Part shown: in pieces, positions 22,111 to 34,500 of the stretch
How the letters are laid out: the number at the start of each line of letters is the position of its first letter
How positions within the stretch are numbered: the first letter of the stretch is position 1
Assembly: GCF_017591425.1 (NCBI RefSeq)
Contig: NW_024466413.1
Location: 2,253,501 to 2,317,500, forward strand
Direction of reading: 5' to 3'
Source of the DNA: Ochotona curzoniae
Taxonomy: Eukaryota; Chordata; Mammalia; Lagomorpha; Ochotonidae
Length of the DNA stretch: 64,000 bases
Made by a program: the position numbers and the translations under genes
The notes under the pieces: model-generated
What the model saw: only the letters and a program-made list of their open reading frames with translations
Told to the model about the DNA's origin: nothing
The model's database searches: none

Positions 22111-24870
22111 ACATGTCCTTACTTTATTCTGCCCCACAATATGTTTATTTTTTTCATTGAAATGAAGAAATTGTATTTGTCCAGCAATATTTTACACTGC
22201 AGTTGATAAGCAACTCTATGAGTAACATAGATTTACTCCTTTTCAAGACGCATGAATGCACAAAGCAGTATCTCCCAAAAATGGAGGAGTGAAATACAGA
22301 CCACTCTACAATAGCAAGGCATTTGATCAATAACTTCTCACATATTTGAAAGTGAATGGGACGAACATCATAGGAAGATTTTTTTCATTTATTAAAAAAA
22401 ATACACCACCTGCATACTGTAAAATGATCTCTTCTCAATCTAATGGGTAAAACAGACACTTTAATCAAAACTAAGCCTGCCAAGTGCGAAGACAAAAGGA
22501 AGGTAACGACAGGATATAAACAAGAATGTTAATTTGCCTAATGAAATAGCAGGTAGTGATTCAAATCTACAATCGCGCAATTGATTGGGGACAGAAAGGG
22601 AATCTCATAATTACCAAGCTACTTACAATCATCTGATGCCAGCTCATATCCTGCATATCCTCTCATCATGTTCCTAACAGTGTCTTGTTTCTCCCCTCTT
22701 TTTGTGCAAAAATGTTTTCAAAGCTATCCAAGGGTAAGGAGAGAATCTACCTTAAGTGCAATCCAGTTTCTAAGAACCAAGAACCCACCTTCGGAAGAAT
22801 TCCTTAATTAAAGTCCAGATGTTGTGGCAAGATAATCACACCTCTCAGAAGTGACCTTCATCACTGAACACAGATAATTTCATATTTTTTGTCAAAGCTG
22901 TGAAATACAGCTATAGACATAAACTTCATTAGAGCCAGGTTGTCAGGTTAAGAGGCAGGAATGTTTAATCACAGCAAGACAGTTAGTGTCAAAGAGCATG
23001 TGCAATTGTCACTCCTAAACTGAGATTATAAGATACCAAGAATGGCATCATCCCCCTTGTGCTTCTTTGAGCAGTCTGCAAAGGCCTGTCAGCTTTTACC
23101 TTCAAATCATAAAATCCCCAGCACTGAGAAGTCTTTCCATAATTCCTCTCCTCCTATTCCCACCCTGCAGCCCTCCATTGGGATTGCCATGAACAGGGAT
23201 CCACGTTTAGAGGTCCGAATATCAGTTCATGGTGTTTAGGAAAGGAATGGTTATTTGCTTATGTAATTAGAAATATAAAGATTAAGGCAGAACCACCATA
23301 TATAATTGAATAGAAATGCAAATTGAAGTTGCAAATCAACAGTGCTCAGAAGCAAATAAGTTTCTGATTATGTTTGGGCTATGGAATACCAAAGCTGTGT
23401 CACGAAAAAGATTACAAAATCAACTGAATTTAAGAAGAGCTCTTTTAAATGTCTAAAACTCTAATGAAGAAAAAAAAAGGAGGAGGAAAAGGCTCATTGG
23501 CAAATACTTTATATGCACTGTGAATTTCAGGTCACCTGTTACACCTGCCCCAGTGATCTCAGATCGCCTGCTTTGCCTGTTACACCTGCCCCCAGGACCT
23601 ACACACCTCACCAGTGCTCACCAGTCCATGTACCACAGCTTATCCAAGGATGCCTGTTCCCCACACATGCCTCCTTTAACCTCTATGTCCTATCCGTGTT
23701 CTAATTCGAATCCATACATCCCTGAGCCTGAAGCAATGCCTTGCACAGGCTGTGTTCACACGCTGGTACTTCACAGCTTGGAACAGATGCGCTCCTCAGA
23801 GCCCCACCTAAGCCTTCTTCCATCCTGTGTCCTGAACCCATCAGGGTCTGTTCTTTCGTGTCCTAAGAAAACCAACTCAGATACGATTCCTAAGGCCAAA
23901 GGTTTTAGGAGGCAACTGTTTAGTACTCTGAGAATAATGAAGATTTTAGAAGGTGGCTTTGGATGTTATTCTTGATAAGATTTAAAACATGACTTGTGAA
24001 TACAGGTTCCTCAAATATTCATCCATAACATTGTATCTGGCCAAGCTGGGATACAGAAATGATTACTGCTGTGGTAAACTTCACACAGGACACATTTTTA
24101 ACACTTTAACACTTCCCTTGTTGAATATTAAGATTATGATTTAAGACATTAGAAAAGTTGAGATGCAAGATTTTTCAAAAAACCAACAATGTGCTTCATA
24201 CAACTCCCTTTCCTCACTGTCCCAATGTATTCTGTGTCTCCGGGTTTGCTCACCTGATATTAGATGACCTAATAAGACATTTGAATATAGCAATGAGAAA
24301 GTCTTGTTTTTAAACAAGAACTCCGTGCTCTGTGTTGATGTGACATGGATAAATATGTGTTTCTTTTTTTCTTCGCTAAAGCATGTTACCATGCAAAGAT
24401 CACAGACTTTGAATCCTTGGTTCTTTAACTAACAGTCTGGGATACGAAGCATATTTTGTCAACCGCTTATGCATCTATTCTTGGTATCATAAATGGAAAG
24501 CCCAGCAGTGCATACCAACCATTCAGCCTCAATTAACATCCAACTAGCGTGTGCCATGCGGCAGCTCCCAGGCCAAGTGTCCATTACATTTTGATGAAAG
24601 ATGGATTCCTACAATAAACACCAGGGAAAGATAATCTTTGTATAAAAAATAATCTCTAAGTTAAATTAAAGTTAAATTAAGTTCCTGTGTCTGTAGGGTT
24701 CAAAAGGTGGGGGCCACTCCAGCACCCAGGGACTTGGGGCAGTCGTTTGATGATGCTTTGGAGACCCTGATGTAGGGAAGAATATTCCAAGAGTTTTACT
24801 TGAGTGGTTTTGATTGATCTAGATATTGTAGGCTTATTATACCAAGGTTGAGAAAATATTTCCAAATCTA
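22111..24870. other. Anonymous DNA
   Basis: No SINE or L1 recognised. CTGTTACACCTGCCCC is duplicated at about 23536 and 23578. The open frame at 23520-23975 (151 codons) is the longest non-repeat ORF in the window, but its protein is low-complexity in Pro/Ser/Cys and lacks a domain or Kozak context. Confidence 0.45.
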
Positions 24871-24879
24871 TTGGCTTAC

Positions 24880-25840
24880 CAAGTCCTCCTTAGTGCATCC
24901 ACAGAACCAGGAACATGTTGCAACATGTGGTCAGGAGAGTGGTCCAACCTGTTCTGCTTTCTGTCCTCTGACATGGTATTAATTGTTCCCTACTGTCTAT
25001 ATGTGTTGGCTAGCATGTCCTCCATGTGCTTCTGGGTATGCTGTCCCCTGCACAGGCCTCAGCAACTGAAGATCGCCAGTCCCAGTGCATGCACTCCAAG
25101 GTCAGACCACTATACTGTGAGTTTCCCTGTGGCCAGAGTTTGAATTCAGCAATGTAAGTGGGGATTTCCCCAAGAAACTTCACCTAGGATGACCTCAGAC
25201 TTGACTTGTGTGCCCGGCAAACGTAGGCTCAGGTTTAGTCTGTGGCCCAGGAGTTCACATGTCCCAGTAAGTGCACCCCAGCTTGGCATGATCTACCCTC
25301 ATCCCTGGTCTTTGCGTGTGTAGGCAAGTACCACATCCTGACCTAGCCTGGCCTCCTCCCAACCCTGGCTCCCACGAGTGTCATGTGAACTATGTGATCC
25401 AGCCTGGCTCATCTCATCACGACTCCATAGTACCCTGCAGGTGTTGAAACCTCAGAGCTCTGAACCCATAAATGCCCTACAGAATCTTCCTCCAGGTCTC
25501 ATTCTCCCATGTTCTCATGAGCACCAGGACCTCGGTTTACATGGCCACCCCATGCTTCTATATGTACAGGCAGGTACTGTGGACTAGCTCAGCAAGCATG
25601 TCCCACACTCCCAGCTTTTGCTTGTGCCAGTGGACAGCAAGTGATTCTATTTAGCCCAGCTCAAGGTTTCCAAGTAGGTGGGTACCTTGGCCTGACCCAT
25701 ACATGCCCTCCTCTTTCCCCTCTTTAAATCACTCTGTCTCGGCTCCCTTGTCTACCTGTGAGTGCAGTGGCTGTGTTCATGGAAGCCCCCGAAGTCATTC
25801 CTCTTCTGACAAATATATCGTCAGATGCTCCCATTTCAAT
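24880..25840 (-). repeat. GC-rich degenerate repeat block, possibly an old L1 5'UTR
   Basis: A sharply bounded GC-richer block ending where a young L1 3' end begins. It contains variants of a common phrase, such as TAGGCAAGTACC (about 25320), CAGGCAGGTACT (25567) and TAGGTGGGTACC (25675), and repeated AGCCTGGC / AGCCCAGCTCA words. This looks like decayed tandem monomers. Position and composition suggest an older L1 5' region in antisense, but I could not align it to the full-length L1 5'UTR at 54980-56421. Strand is inferred from that hypothesis. Confidence 0.35.
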
Positions 25841-25847
25841 ATTTTCT

Positions 25848-27052
25848 TTTTTTTTATTATTTTTTTTATTTATTGTTGCTTACATTGTATTATGTAGTAC
25901 AGTTTTATAGGCGCTGGGGATTCCCCCCACCCCTCCCATACCCCTCCCCCCATGGTGGATTCCTCCACCTTGTTGCATAACCATAGTTCAAGTTCAGTTG
26001 AGATTCATTGCTTGCAAACACATGCCTAGCATAAAGTTCAGTGTCTTATTGTCCAGATAAGTTCAGTGGCCTCTTGGGGAGACCTTCTATGGTCTGAAGA
26101 TAGGTCTAACAGAGTAAAGATCCGGTCAGTTAAAAGCCCCAACAAGGCCTCAGTATCAATATACAACATTATGGAATTAATTGACATAGTATTGGGTAAA
26201 CAATATGTTAAAAATAATGCAAGTTCCATTCTTCGAAACATCTGGGTTGAGACAGTATCAATGACAGATTCAAAAAATAACAAACAACCAAACAAAAATT
26301 ACAGGTTAAATCAAGGCAAACATGTGGTATCTAATCTTTTGGGATTCACTCATTTCCCTTAGCATTATAGTTTCCAGTTGTGCCCATTTAGCCACAAAGA
26401 ACTGCATTTTGTTTTTTTTAATAGCTGAGTAGTATTCCATGGAGTAGATGAACCAAAGCTTTCTTATCCAATCTTCTGCTGATGGGCATTTTGGTCGCTT
26501 CCATGTTTTTGCAATTACTGATTGTGCTGCAATGAACATAGGGATGCATGTTGGTTTGTCGTAAAACAGGTGTTTTGGATATATTCCTAGGAGTGCTATT
26601 GCTGGGTCATATGGTATGCAGATTTTGAGTTGTTTGAGTGTTCTCCAGACTGATTTCCATAGAGGCTGTACCAATTTGCAGCTCCACCAGCAGTGGAGTA
26701 GGGTTCCCTTTTCCCCGCATCCTCGCCAGCAAGCGTCGTTGGTGTTCTTGTTTATGTGGGCCAATCTTGCTGGTGTTAGGTGGTACCTCATCGATGTTTT
26801 AATTTGGATTTCCCTTATTGCTAGGGAGCTGGAACATTTTTTCATATGTTTGTTTGCCATTTGGACTTGTTCCTTTGTGAAATGTTTGCCCATTTCCCGT
26901 GCCCATTTCTTGAGTGGCTTGTTCGTTTTGGTTTTTTGGTTGTTTTGAAGTTCTTTGTATATCCTGGAAATTAGCCCCCTATCGCCTATATCGTGTGCAA
27001 AGATCTTCTCCCACTCTGTGGGTTGCTTTTTTACTTTGTTGATTGTTTCCCT
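25848..27052 (-). mobile_element. Young 5'-truncated L1
   Basis: Left end is the poly(T) complement of an A tail, then a 3'UTR of about 455 bp containing a strong G-rich tract (C-rich at 25922-25952 on the plus strand), then an uninterrupted ORF2 C-terminus. Homology to the full-length L1 stops at about 27052, within the ORF2 sequence encoding RETINKV, showing 5' truncation during insertion. I could not find a convincing target duplication. Confidence 0.9.
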
Positions 27053-27061
27053 CAGATTCAT
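26306..27061 (-). pseudogene. L1 ORF2 C-terminal fragment, frame intact
   Basis: A 251-codon open frame; the first three codons or so come from flanking DNA and the rest is L1 ORF2p C-terminus. Residues 111-128 form the L1 Cys-rich motif C-X3-C-X7-H-X4-C (CWRGCGEKGTLLHCWWSC), a nucleic-acid-binding segment required for retrotransposition. The end NKMQFFVAKWAQL...FALI is the normal ORF2p terminus. Endonuclease and reverse transcriptase are absent, so it is not functional. The lack of stops indicates recent insertion compared with the copy at 49785-56421. Confidence 0.9.
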
Positions 27062-27164
27062 TTCCTTGGGAAAATTTGCAGCCTGCTGACCTGGGACCTG
27101 GGGTGGTATTCCTTGCCTTCCCTACATTTCTTTGAAATAAGAATAGCATTGATTAGGCAACTAG

Positions 27165-27305
27165 ACTAGCACACTCTCTCAAATGAGAGCACATTCCCAA
27201 TGACCTCAACAGCCAAGGTTGGACCAGATCAAAAGGAGCCAGAATCTTTGCATCTCTCTACTTGGGTGATAAGGGCCCGATCACTGGGGTCATTTTGTGC
27301 CTTTT
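27165..27305 (-). mobile_element. Old CSINE fragment
   Basis: CATTCCCAATGACCTCAACAGCCAAGGTTGGACCAGATC then AGGAGCCAGAATCTTTGCATC corresponds to the antisense CSINE body. Both ends lost. Confidence 0.5.
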
Positions 27306-29003
27306 CTCTCAGTGACTTAGCTTTGAAGTGTATCAGAAATGGAGCAGCTGGGACATCAACTGCCAATCATATGGTTCGTGTCATAGGTGATTATATGCTG
27401 TTCCAGAAGAGTTTATATAATTCAAGAATTCTACATGTAGACATAAGAATTTGCTCAAAAGACAAAGTTGGAAACTATTGGGATAAGAGACAAAGTGAAA
27501 ATGCAGTGGGATTCTTTATGCCCAGATTCAGCTTTTCTCCACGCCAATATTCAGTGTGACATACTTTGTAGGATCCTGAGACTTCAGTTAAGAATCTGTG
27601 CACTGAAGTTCTGCAGTCACGTGTTCAGTCTGTATTACAAAGAGATAGAGGTCAGTTACCACATATTCTTTTGCTGATCTGACATTTCCATGTGCTCACA
27701 GAAATATAGACGGAATGATTTCACATATGACTCTTCTCACACACTACAGCATCATGTGAAAAGTTCATTACTTTTTGAGAGGCATTTGGGTGTCGACAAA
27801 ATACTACTCATTTTGTTGTCTATTTTATATAACCATATACTTGATATTATGTACATTAACATCCAGTGTAAGAATGGAAAGGAACTATGTGTCATTTATG
27901 CAGGGAAACACTGAAACGCATGAAACACTGAAAGCCATGAAGGAGTGTGTAGAGTGGTATTAGTGTGCAGCACACCACAAAACTCCTCTCAGGCAACAGG
28001 GACGATGGTGGCCATGTCACTTATCCAGGGGTCCAGAGACACTCCTGGAGCCAAGTCCGTGTGATGCTCCCAGCAACCAGCTGGGAGGAGCATGGGCACA
28101 AAAACTCATTTATCTCTTTTCTTTTCTTGTAAATGCAGAAAAATCAAATTATAGTGAAATGTGATCCTTGCCTCACGTCTGGTTTCAGAAGCTATCTTAT
28201 ATCCTGAACCTAAATTAAAAGTGTCCTTGGAAGTGACTGTTTTAGTGTGAATGTTTACATGCTGGTGAGAGCCACCTATGAGGAACTCACAGCCTACTGA
28301 CTTCTGCCTCAGCAGGCACATAATGCAATGAGACAGCATTCATTGTCATCCAAAAATGTTAGTTAATAGCTCCTGTGTGTGGAGGGAATCTAAGCACCAT
28401 CTCCTTTCAAGGAAGAATACACACAAGCAATTTATTGTTGACATCAGAACAAAGACAAGATGGAATGATAGACTAAACAGATACCAGGCTAATATTAACA
28501 ATCATAGAAATAAAATAAATCAGATTCTTTGTTATCTCTAAACTGCTCTGCCATGAATTCAACAATACAGGCATTCGTTCGTGGTTACTTATTCACAATC
28601 ATAAGAATTCCTAAAATACGATCAAATACGATCAGGATACAAACAACACTGAATCTCCAATTTTTTAAAAGGTGTCAGTCACAGCAAATACCGTTATACA
28701 CACACATATACATATATATTGTATAAGTACATATATATAATATACATGCCATGCATTTATATGTATATATGTATATATATACACTGTATCTACAGTTATA
28801 TCTATATATGATGATGGCCATGACTGACACATTTAACAAATATTAAAGATCTAATATTGTTTGCATCCTGATATGCATGTGTATATGTATGTATATACAA
28901 GTTCACATATACATATATGCATGTGTTTAATGTATATATATGCATATGTATGTGTGTGCTATATAGACACTATACATATACTCTGTGTGTGTGTTTATTT
29001 CCT
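27306..29003. other. Anonymous DNA ending in a TA/CATA-rich tract
   Basis: No gene recognised. About 28690-28990 is a long imperfect (TATA)n/(CATA)n/(TG)n tract. An imperfect hairpin lies at 28063-28091. Confidence 0.5.
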
Positions 29004-29250
29004 ATCCAGTCCCCCGCTAACGCACCTAGGAAAGCAATGAAAGCTTGCCCAGGCCCTTGGGCCCCTGTGCCCATCAGGAGCCCTGGAAGAAGCTCCAGGA
29101 CTCCTGGTCTTACTGGCTCAGCCCTGGCTTTGTGGCCATTTGAGAAAGGAACCAGTGGATGGAGGATAAATCTCTCTTTATCTCTCCTTCCCTTTTTGTA
29201 ACTTTGTCTTTAAAATAACAATAACCAAATCTTTACATAAAAACATGTTC
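29004..29250 (+). mobile_element. Old CSINE lacking its 5' head
   Basis: Begins in the body at ATCCAGTCCCCCGCTAACGCACC, has CAGGCCCTTGGGCCCCTGTGCCC and CCAGTGGATGGAGGATAAATCTCTC, and ends CTTTTTGTAACTTTGTCTTTAAAATAACAATAACC. The missing head coincides with the TA/CATA tract. Confidence 0.75.
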
Positions 29251-30566
29251 TAATGACAGAAACCACGAAGTAAATGCACTGGCAACCACAACAGGACTCA
29301 TGGCAGAGGAACAGGCATGTGGAGTTGTATCAGCCAAGCACCATGGTATAGGGGGAAGAATATTTTCACTCTAAAATATGTACAGTTCCCATCTTCTGGC
29401 TAGAAACATCTCAAGTCTTTGATTAAGGGTACTCTGTTTTCATTAGTCAGATCACTCTAAATAGTGCCTACAGCAATTTCCAATTAATAGATCAGCAGTC
29501 ATCAGAAGCTAATTACTCCCCTGACTATAGCTGATTTTCCCCGAAGGTGAAGGGAAGAGAGATGTGCAGGTTACACAGCAGTAGAGACATGGTCACATGA
29601 ACCTAAGCCAGTGGTACCAAAGACTCGAAGACAAGTAAAACTCCATCAAATAAGGCCGAAGGTGGAGTGGGTAGTGAAGCGGACTTGAGGCAAACCTAAG
29701 GTGGAGGGAGTAAAAAAAGGATGCAATCATAGCCTTACACTTGGACTGTATCTCAGAGAATATAAACTGCAATGTCCTAACTGCAGAAAACTTAAGGCAA
29801 GAAATTCTAAATTTTTTACATCGTAAGGAAATGTGGTAATTTAAGGATCTCCAGTAAATTGAAGTTACCTGCATTTTAATACTTCTTTCCCCACTCACCA
29901 AGTTTTTGATCCTGATAAGGTTAAAAAAAAAGTCCTTTGTCTCAGATTCCTTATCTAAAAAGGGGAGGTAAGTGTATAAGTATCAACTGAATGCTGATGC
30001 TTTTAGTTATTATTTATATTAACATTACAGTGTCTAACATTGTGACTTTACTGGCGGGCTTGTATATACCATTACTACCTGCAAGTGAAAGATTGCGTGT
30101 TATGCATCAAGAGCCTCCCCTGTGCCCACCTAGGAGATCCATCTAGAGCCTTGCTGCCTATGGGAGAGTCAGAAGCAAACAGCACAAAATGTATTTTGGA
30201 GAAGGGAAAAACATGGAGATATGGCATCTAATTCAAGCTAAGGGAAAAGCGTATTGATCGGAGCTGCATCATCAAATTGCTGATGGTCCCAGAGCATTTA
30301 GGAACAAGATGTCAACACACAATGACTGCTTTCAGGTCACTTCTCATGAATAAAAGAGCCTTCTGGCATGCAATGAAGAGACTGGAGAGGAACTACAGAA
30401 TGAGTGCATAACGAGTGTGGGAATGGATGCCAGAGGTCCTCTTCTTAGTGAGTCTGAATCAAAATCTGCATTGGATCCCCATGGAAGAAAATACTTCTAT
30501 CAACATTGTGTGGTATACCAATTAACATGGGATAATTCTTGAAATTCAGTGGGTTGTTTTGTTATT

Positions 30567-30598
<32 letters not shown>

Positions 30599-31295
30599 CA
30601 TGCTTAAGCTGGCATCCTTGACAAATTGTTCAGAAAATATCAAAAAAAAAGCATAAGATCTCAAAATTTTGTATCATCAGGCTTTGGTAATGCAGTTTCA
30701 TAAGTTTCCTGAAATTAACTACACCAAGTAAGTAGGAGAAATGGCAGAGAAGTTTCATGCCTTGCTGTCACACAATGTGTGTGTCTAACCTGAACTTACA
30801 TATGAACCATTTTATGTCATTGTATGCCCATTCTCAGAAGTAGCCCTACCCCTCATTTGATAAAGTGCAAAGCCTTCCTTTTATCTTATTGATCAAGAAA
30901 ATTTGTTCTGAGGAGTTATTGATATGGTCAATGTGTATTCAGTATATGGTAACTGTGGCACACACTGATAGGAAACAGAATTTTGAGAGATTTCTGTTTG
31001 TGTTTACGGAACAGGAAACTGGAAGCTTCAGGGCCTGGGTTTCACAAGTCTGTTACTGGACACTTCACACTGTAACTTCTTACGTATTTTTCTATGCTAA
31101 CCACAAGGTTGATTGCACTAGAAAGAAGGGCTTTATGACTTCTGAGTGCTCCTGAACAGGTGCTCATTCAATCTAAATTCAATCAGCCAGTACTTATCAG
31201 CTTCCGTGATTGTTGTCACTAAGGTTACAGACAGCTTCTATGGCTTCAGGTTGGTTGTGTAACCGCCCTGCAATGGTAGTAATAGTAGTGTTTCT
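29251..31295. other. Anonymous DNA
   Basis: No interspersed repeat recognised. The segment 29440-29540 has homeodomain-type words (CAATTAATAG, GCTAATTACTCC) and may be conserved. Contains the alternating purine-pyrimidine tract at 30567-30603. Confidence 0.45.
30567..30603. repeat. (TG)n(CG)n alternating tract
   Basis: Thirty-seven uninterrupted bases of pyrimidine-purine alternation: (TG)11 followed by CGCGCGCG and TGCATGC. Sequence of this type readily adopts Z-DNA. Confidence 0.95.
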
Positions 31296-31582
31296 GGGAT
31301 TGGCATGTAGGCATAGCAAGTTAATCCTCTGCCTGCCCCGCAGGATTCCAAAATGAACACTGGTTTGTGTCCTGGCTGATCCAGTTCCCTGCTTATGGCA
31401 TTGAAAGTAGCAGAGTATGTCTCAAGGTCTTGGGCCCCTGCGCCCAGGAGGTCCCTGGCTTCTCTATCCTACCTTCTGGCTTTGAATTTGCTCAGCTATT
31501 GTGGCCACTTGGGGAGAAAAAGAGCAGCTGGAGGAAGATTCTCTCTCTCTCCTGCTCTCTATAAATTTGCCTTTTTTATACT
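31296..31582 (+). mobile_element. Old CSINE
   Basis: GGGATTGGCATGTAGGCATAGCAAGTTAA head, GTCCTGGCTGATCCAGTTCCCTGCTTATGGC, GGTCTTGGGCCCCTGCGCCC, GGCCACTTGGGGAGAAA and CTATAAATTTGCCTTTTTTA follow the CSINE order. A (GT)n run (about 31583-31598) adjoins the tail. Confidence 0.75.
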
Positions 31583-34500
31583 CTGTGTGTGTGTGTGTTT
31601 TCAACCAGGTGTGCCTGTCACAGCTTTGGGGATTCAGGTGCACTTTCTTTTGCTTTTGCCACTCCCCAATACAGAAAGGTACACACTGGAAAAATCAGTC
31701 AAAGAACAAATTATTGATTAAACAACTGGAAACAATTAAGCATTTTATACTTCTAAAATCTTTCGTATTTTGCAAGTATCTCTGGTAAAAGCCATCGCCC
31801 TTCCATTACAAGCCGTGTGCACAACCAGGGTGACATCACATACCATCTGTCAGCTGGTCACTTGGCACTGGGCTGGCTTCTGGGTGGGCTCGGCTAATCC
31901 ATTTCAGGAAGGGATCAGAGACTCATGCCAGAAGCCTCAGTGTTCTGGAGTAGAATGACATAGCGTATGACACCTTGCAGCAGCCTCTCGGCAGCTCTTA
32001 GCATTCACAAAGTGATGGGATGGGAAGAGAAACTTGCAAATGTCTTTGGGAAGTTCTGAATTGGAGAGTTTATTCCACCCAGGGAATGCTGCTGTCACCA
32101 TCCCTAACAGCTACACAGCAAGAGCAGTAGGAGCAGAAGGGCTTGGGGTCAAAGGCCGGGTAGCCCTGGAACTGTGGCACCAGAGAGGGTTGTGATCGGG
32201 TGCTAACAGCCTTTGGATATTGGGAAGGCATCTGGAGGACATATGCAGCTCCTTCAGACCCAGAGCCCTTTTTCCTTATGTCAGTTTCCAGTCCAACCTC
32301 ACACTAAGTGACATGTCACTGTGACCCATTAACAATGTCATGGATCTGGCCAATCAAATGCAATGAGACTCTTCTTAGTGCAACAAAGGTACCAGGATCA
32401 GAACACACACATATGACTAGGACTCTCATCCAGACGTCTTCTCCAGGTCTCCTTAAGTAGCAATGCCTTAGCAAATTTCTGCAGTGCATGGAGTCATGTG
32501 CAAAGCACTTTCTCATATGTTCTCCAATATATTCCTCAAACATCCCTGAAAGATAAAGTGAATATTTATAATTAATACCATTTTGTAAATAAATTCATGG
32601 AGAGTGAGGGACATTGACCTGCTTGCTGAAGGCTGACTATAGCTAGTATTAACAGTGCCTTGAGTGTCAGGTACACAGTGGTATCAACTATTCCAAAAAA
32701 GGCATGTCAGTTTCAGTGAAGGACGGAGGGAGACTGAAATGAATGAATTCTATCCAACCTGCCGTCTTGACTTTCCTCTCCCTTAGCAGTGTTCTGACAC
32801 TTAAGTGCCCCAAACCTTTCTCTGTTCCTAGTTGTATATAAGAGCATGTATTCATCAAAGATCTTATTCAAAGTTCCCTGCCTATTACACCAAATCTTAA
32901 GAGGTGTCCTGTGACTGGATTCCATTGTCCATATTTACCAAGTGAGTCAATCAGAGTTCACAAAATCTATTAAAATTAAACTGCCAGAAACAGTAAAATA
33001 AACCTTGCATTCTTGTCATTTGATGTTGTAGTGACTGATTTTGTTTGTGCTATTGGAAATGAAATGTGGCTAGCTGCATATATTTGAAGGCTGTCAATAG
33101 ATTTCATTTTCAATATTTTTAAGATGTTATAAGAAAAAATGGATGGCTATATTCCATATCACTTGAATGAATAAATAAGTGTTGCAAGATGCTTTGGGGA
33201 CCAACTCAAAAGCAGTTTGTTTTCACTTTATAAGACATCAAGATCACTCAATATGATGGATTATTCTTTTGTGAAACATTTCTTCAATAGGAAATGTATG
33301 CACTGTTGAGTAATACTCTAACTGTTGCACCAAATCAGCCCAAAAGAAATCGGTTCATATCAACACAAATGTGCTCTGTAGGACCAAGGGCAAGGGTTTT
33401 AATTAAACATTGTGACAAACAAGAAAGTTTTCAAATCTTTGTGCTCCCAGCCCCATGGGCCATGTCCATAATGCATGCCTGTAGGAAAATCATAAATTAG
33501 GCTAAGAATTTGGGTAAAACCTCATTTTCAGAGCAGAATAACTAATCTGTTTCTTGCCATTTAGCATTTCAAGAATTCTACATGTGTTGAAATCTGAGAT
33601 GAGATAAACTATGCAAGTGTATGCTATCTAGGTAGATGCACTTCTTACGTCACAATTGCTGGCACACTGAAAATCAGACAAAATAAGCTCCACATTGTGT
33701 GACTAACTTAAAACAAAATCCTAGCAAAACTAAACAATCTCTAGGGGCATCAACAGGTAAATGCTAAGTTACAGGGAAGTAGAAGGAGGGGCAATAGAGA
33801 CGCATGCAGAAACACAAGGAAACTCGTAAGCAGGATGGGATTGTTCAGTCTCAACTGTTGTGACAATCTGACGAGTATATGGGTATATAAACTGACCTAA
33901 AATTTCACTTTCTGTGTAAGTTACTGGCAAGTTTTTGAAGTTTCACCAATAATTATGCAGAAGTGTGTTTAACTGCCAGTATGGTGCATTTGGATTAAAT
34001 GAATTGGAGATGAGTGAGTAAACTGTATAACAGTTATAAGGTCATAACAGTTGGTGGCTGACAAAATGAGTCTGATATCTGATGCCAGGATGTTCTTGCT
34101 ATCAGAGTCCTACCAGATGGAACACTTGTTTTGGATTTCTTTTTTAATTTAAATGCAATTTCATTTTCCCCCCAGTTTAAATGGTAAAGCTATAATATTC
34201 TTACACTCATGTATATATTTAAATGCTCTAGAATAGTACTGCAAATGTTTGCATGCAGTTCTATGTCAATATTACAAGTTATCTAGACTTTGTTTTTGTA
34301 TATCTGTATGCTATATATGGAAATATATATAAAACACATATTCTCATTTGTAGCATTAATTTGGTTAACAAGAAAATATATTTATTGAAAAATAGTTCAC
34401 TTTTACTATAAAGAATTTTTTTAAGACAATCAATGATCCAGGTCATGCTTTCAAATCTTCGAAATTCAAAAAGGATAGAACAAGAGCTAATTAAATATTT

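Noticed and set aside
23520..23975. 151-codon plus-strand ORF, longest outside repeats
   Set aside because: Pro/Ser/Cys-rich without a domain, overlaps another frame, no Kozak context or splice signals. Length is within chance for local GC-rich sequence.
25848..27060. Convincing target duplication for the young L1
   Set aside because: Flanks CATTTCAATATTTTC and CAGATTCATTTCC share only short words; not claimed.
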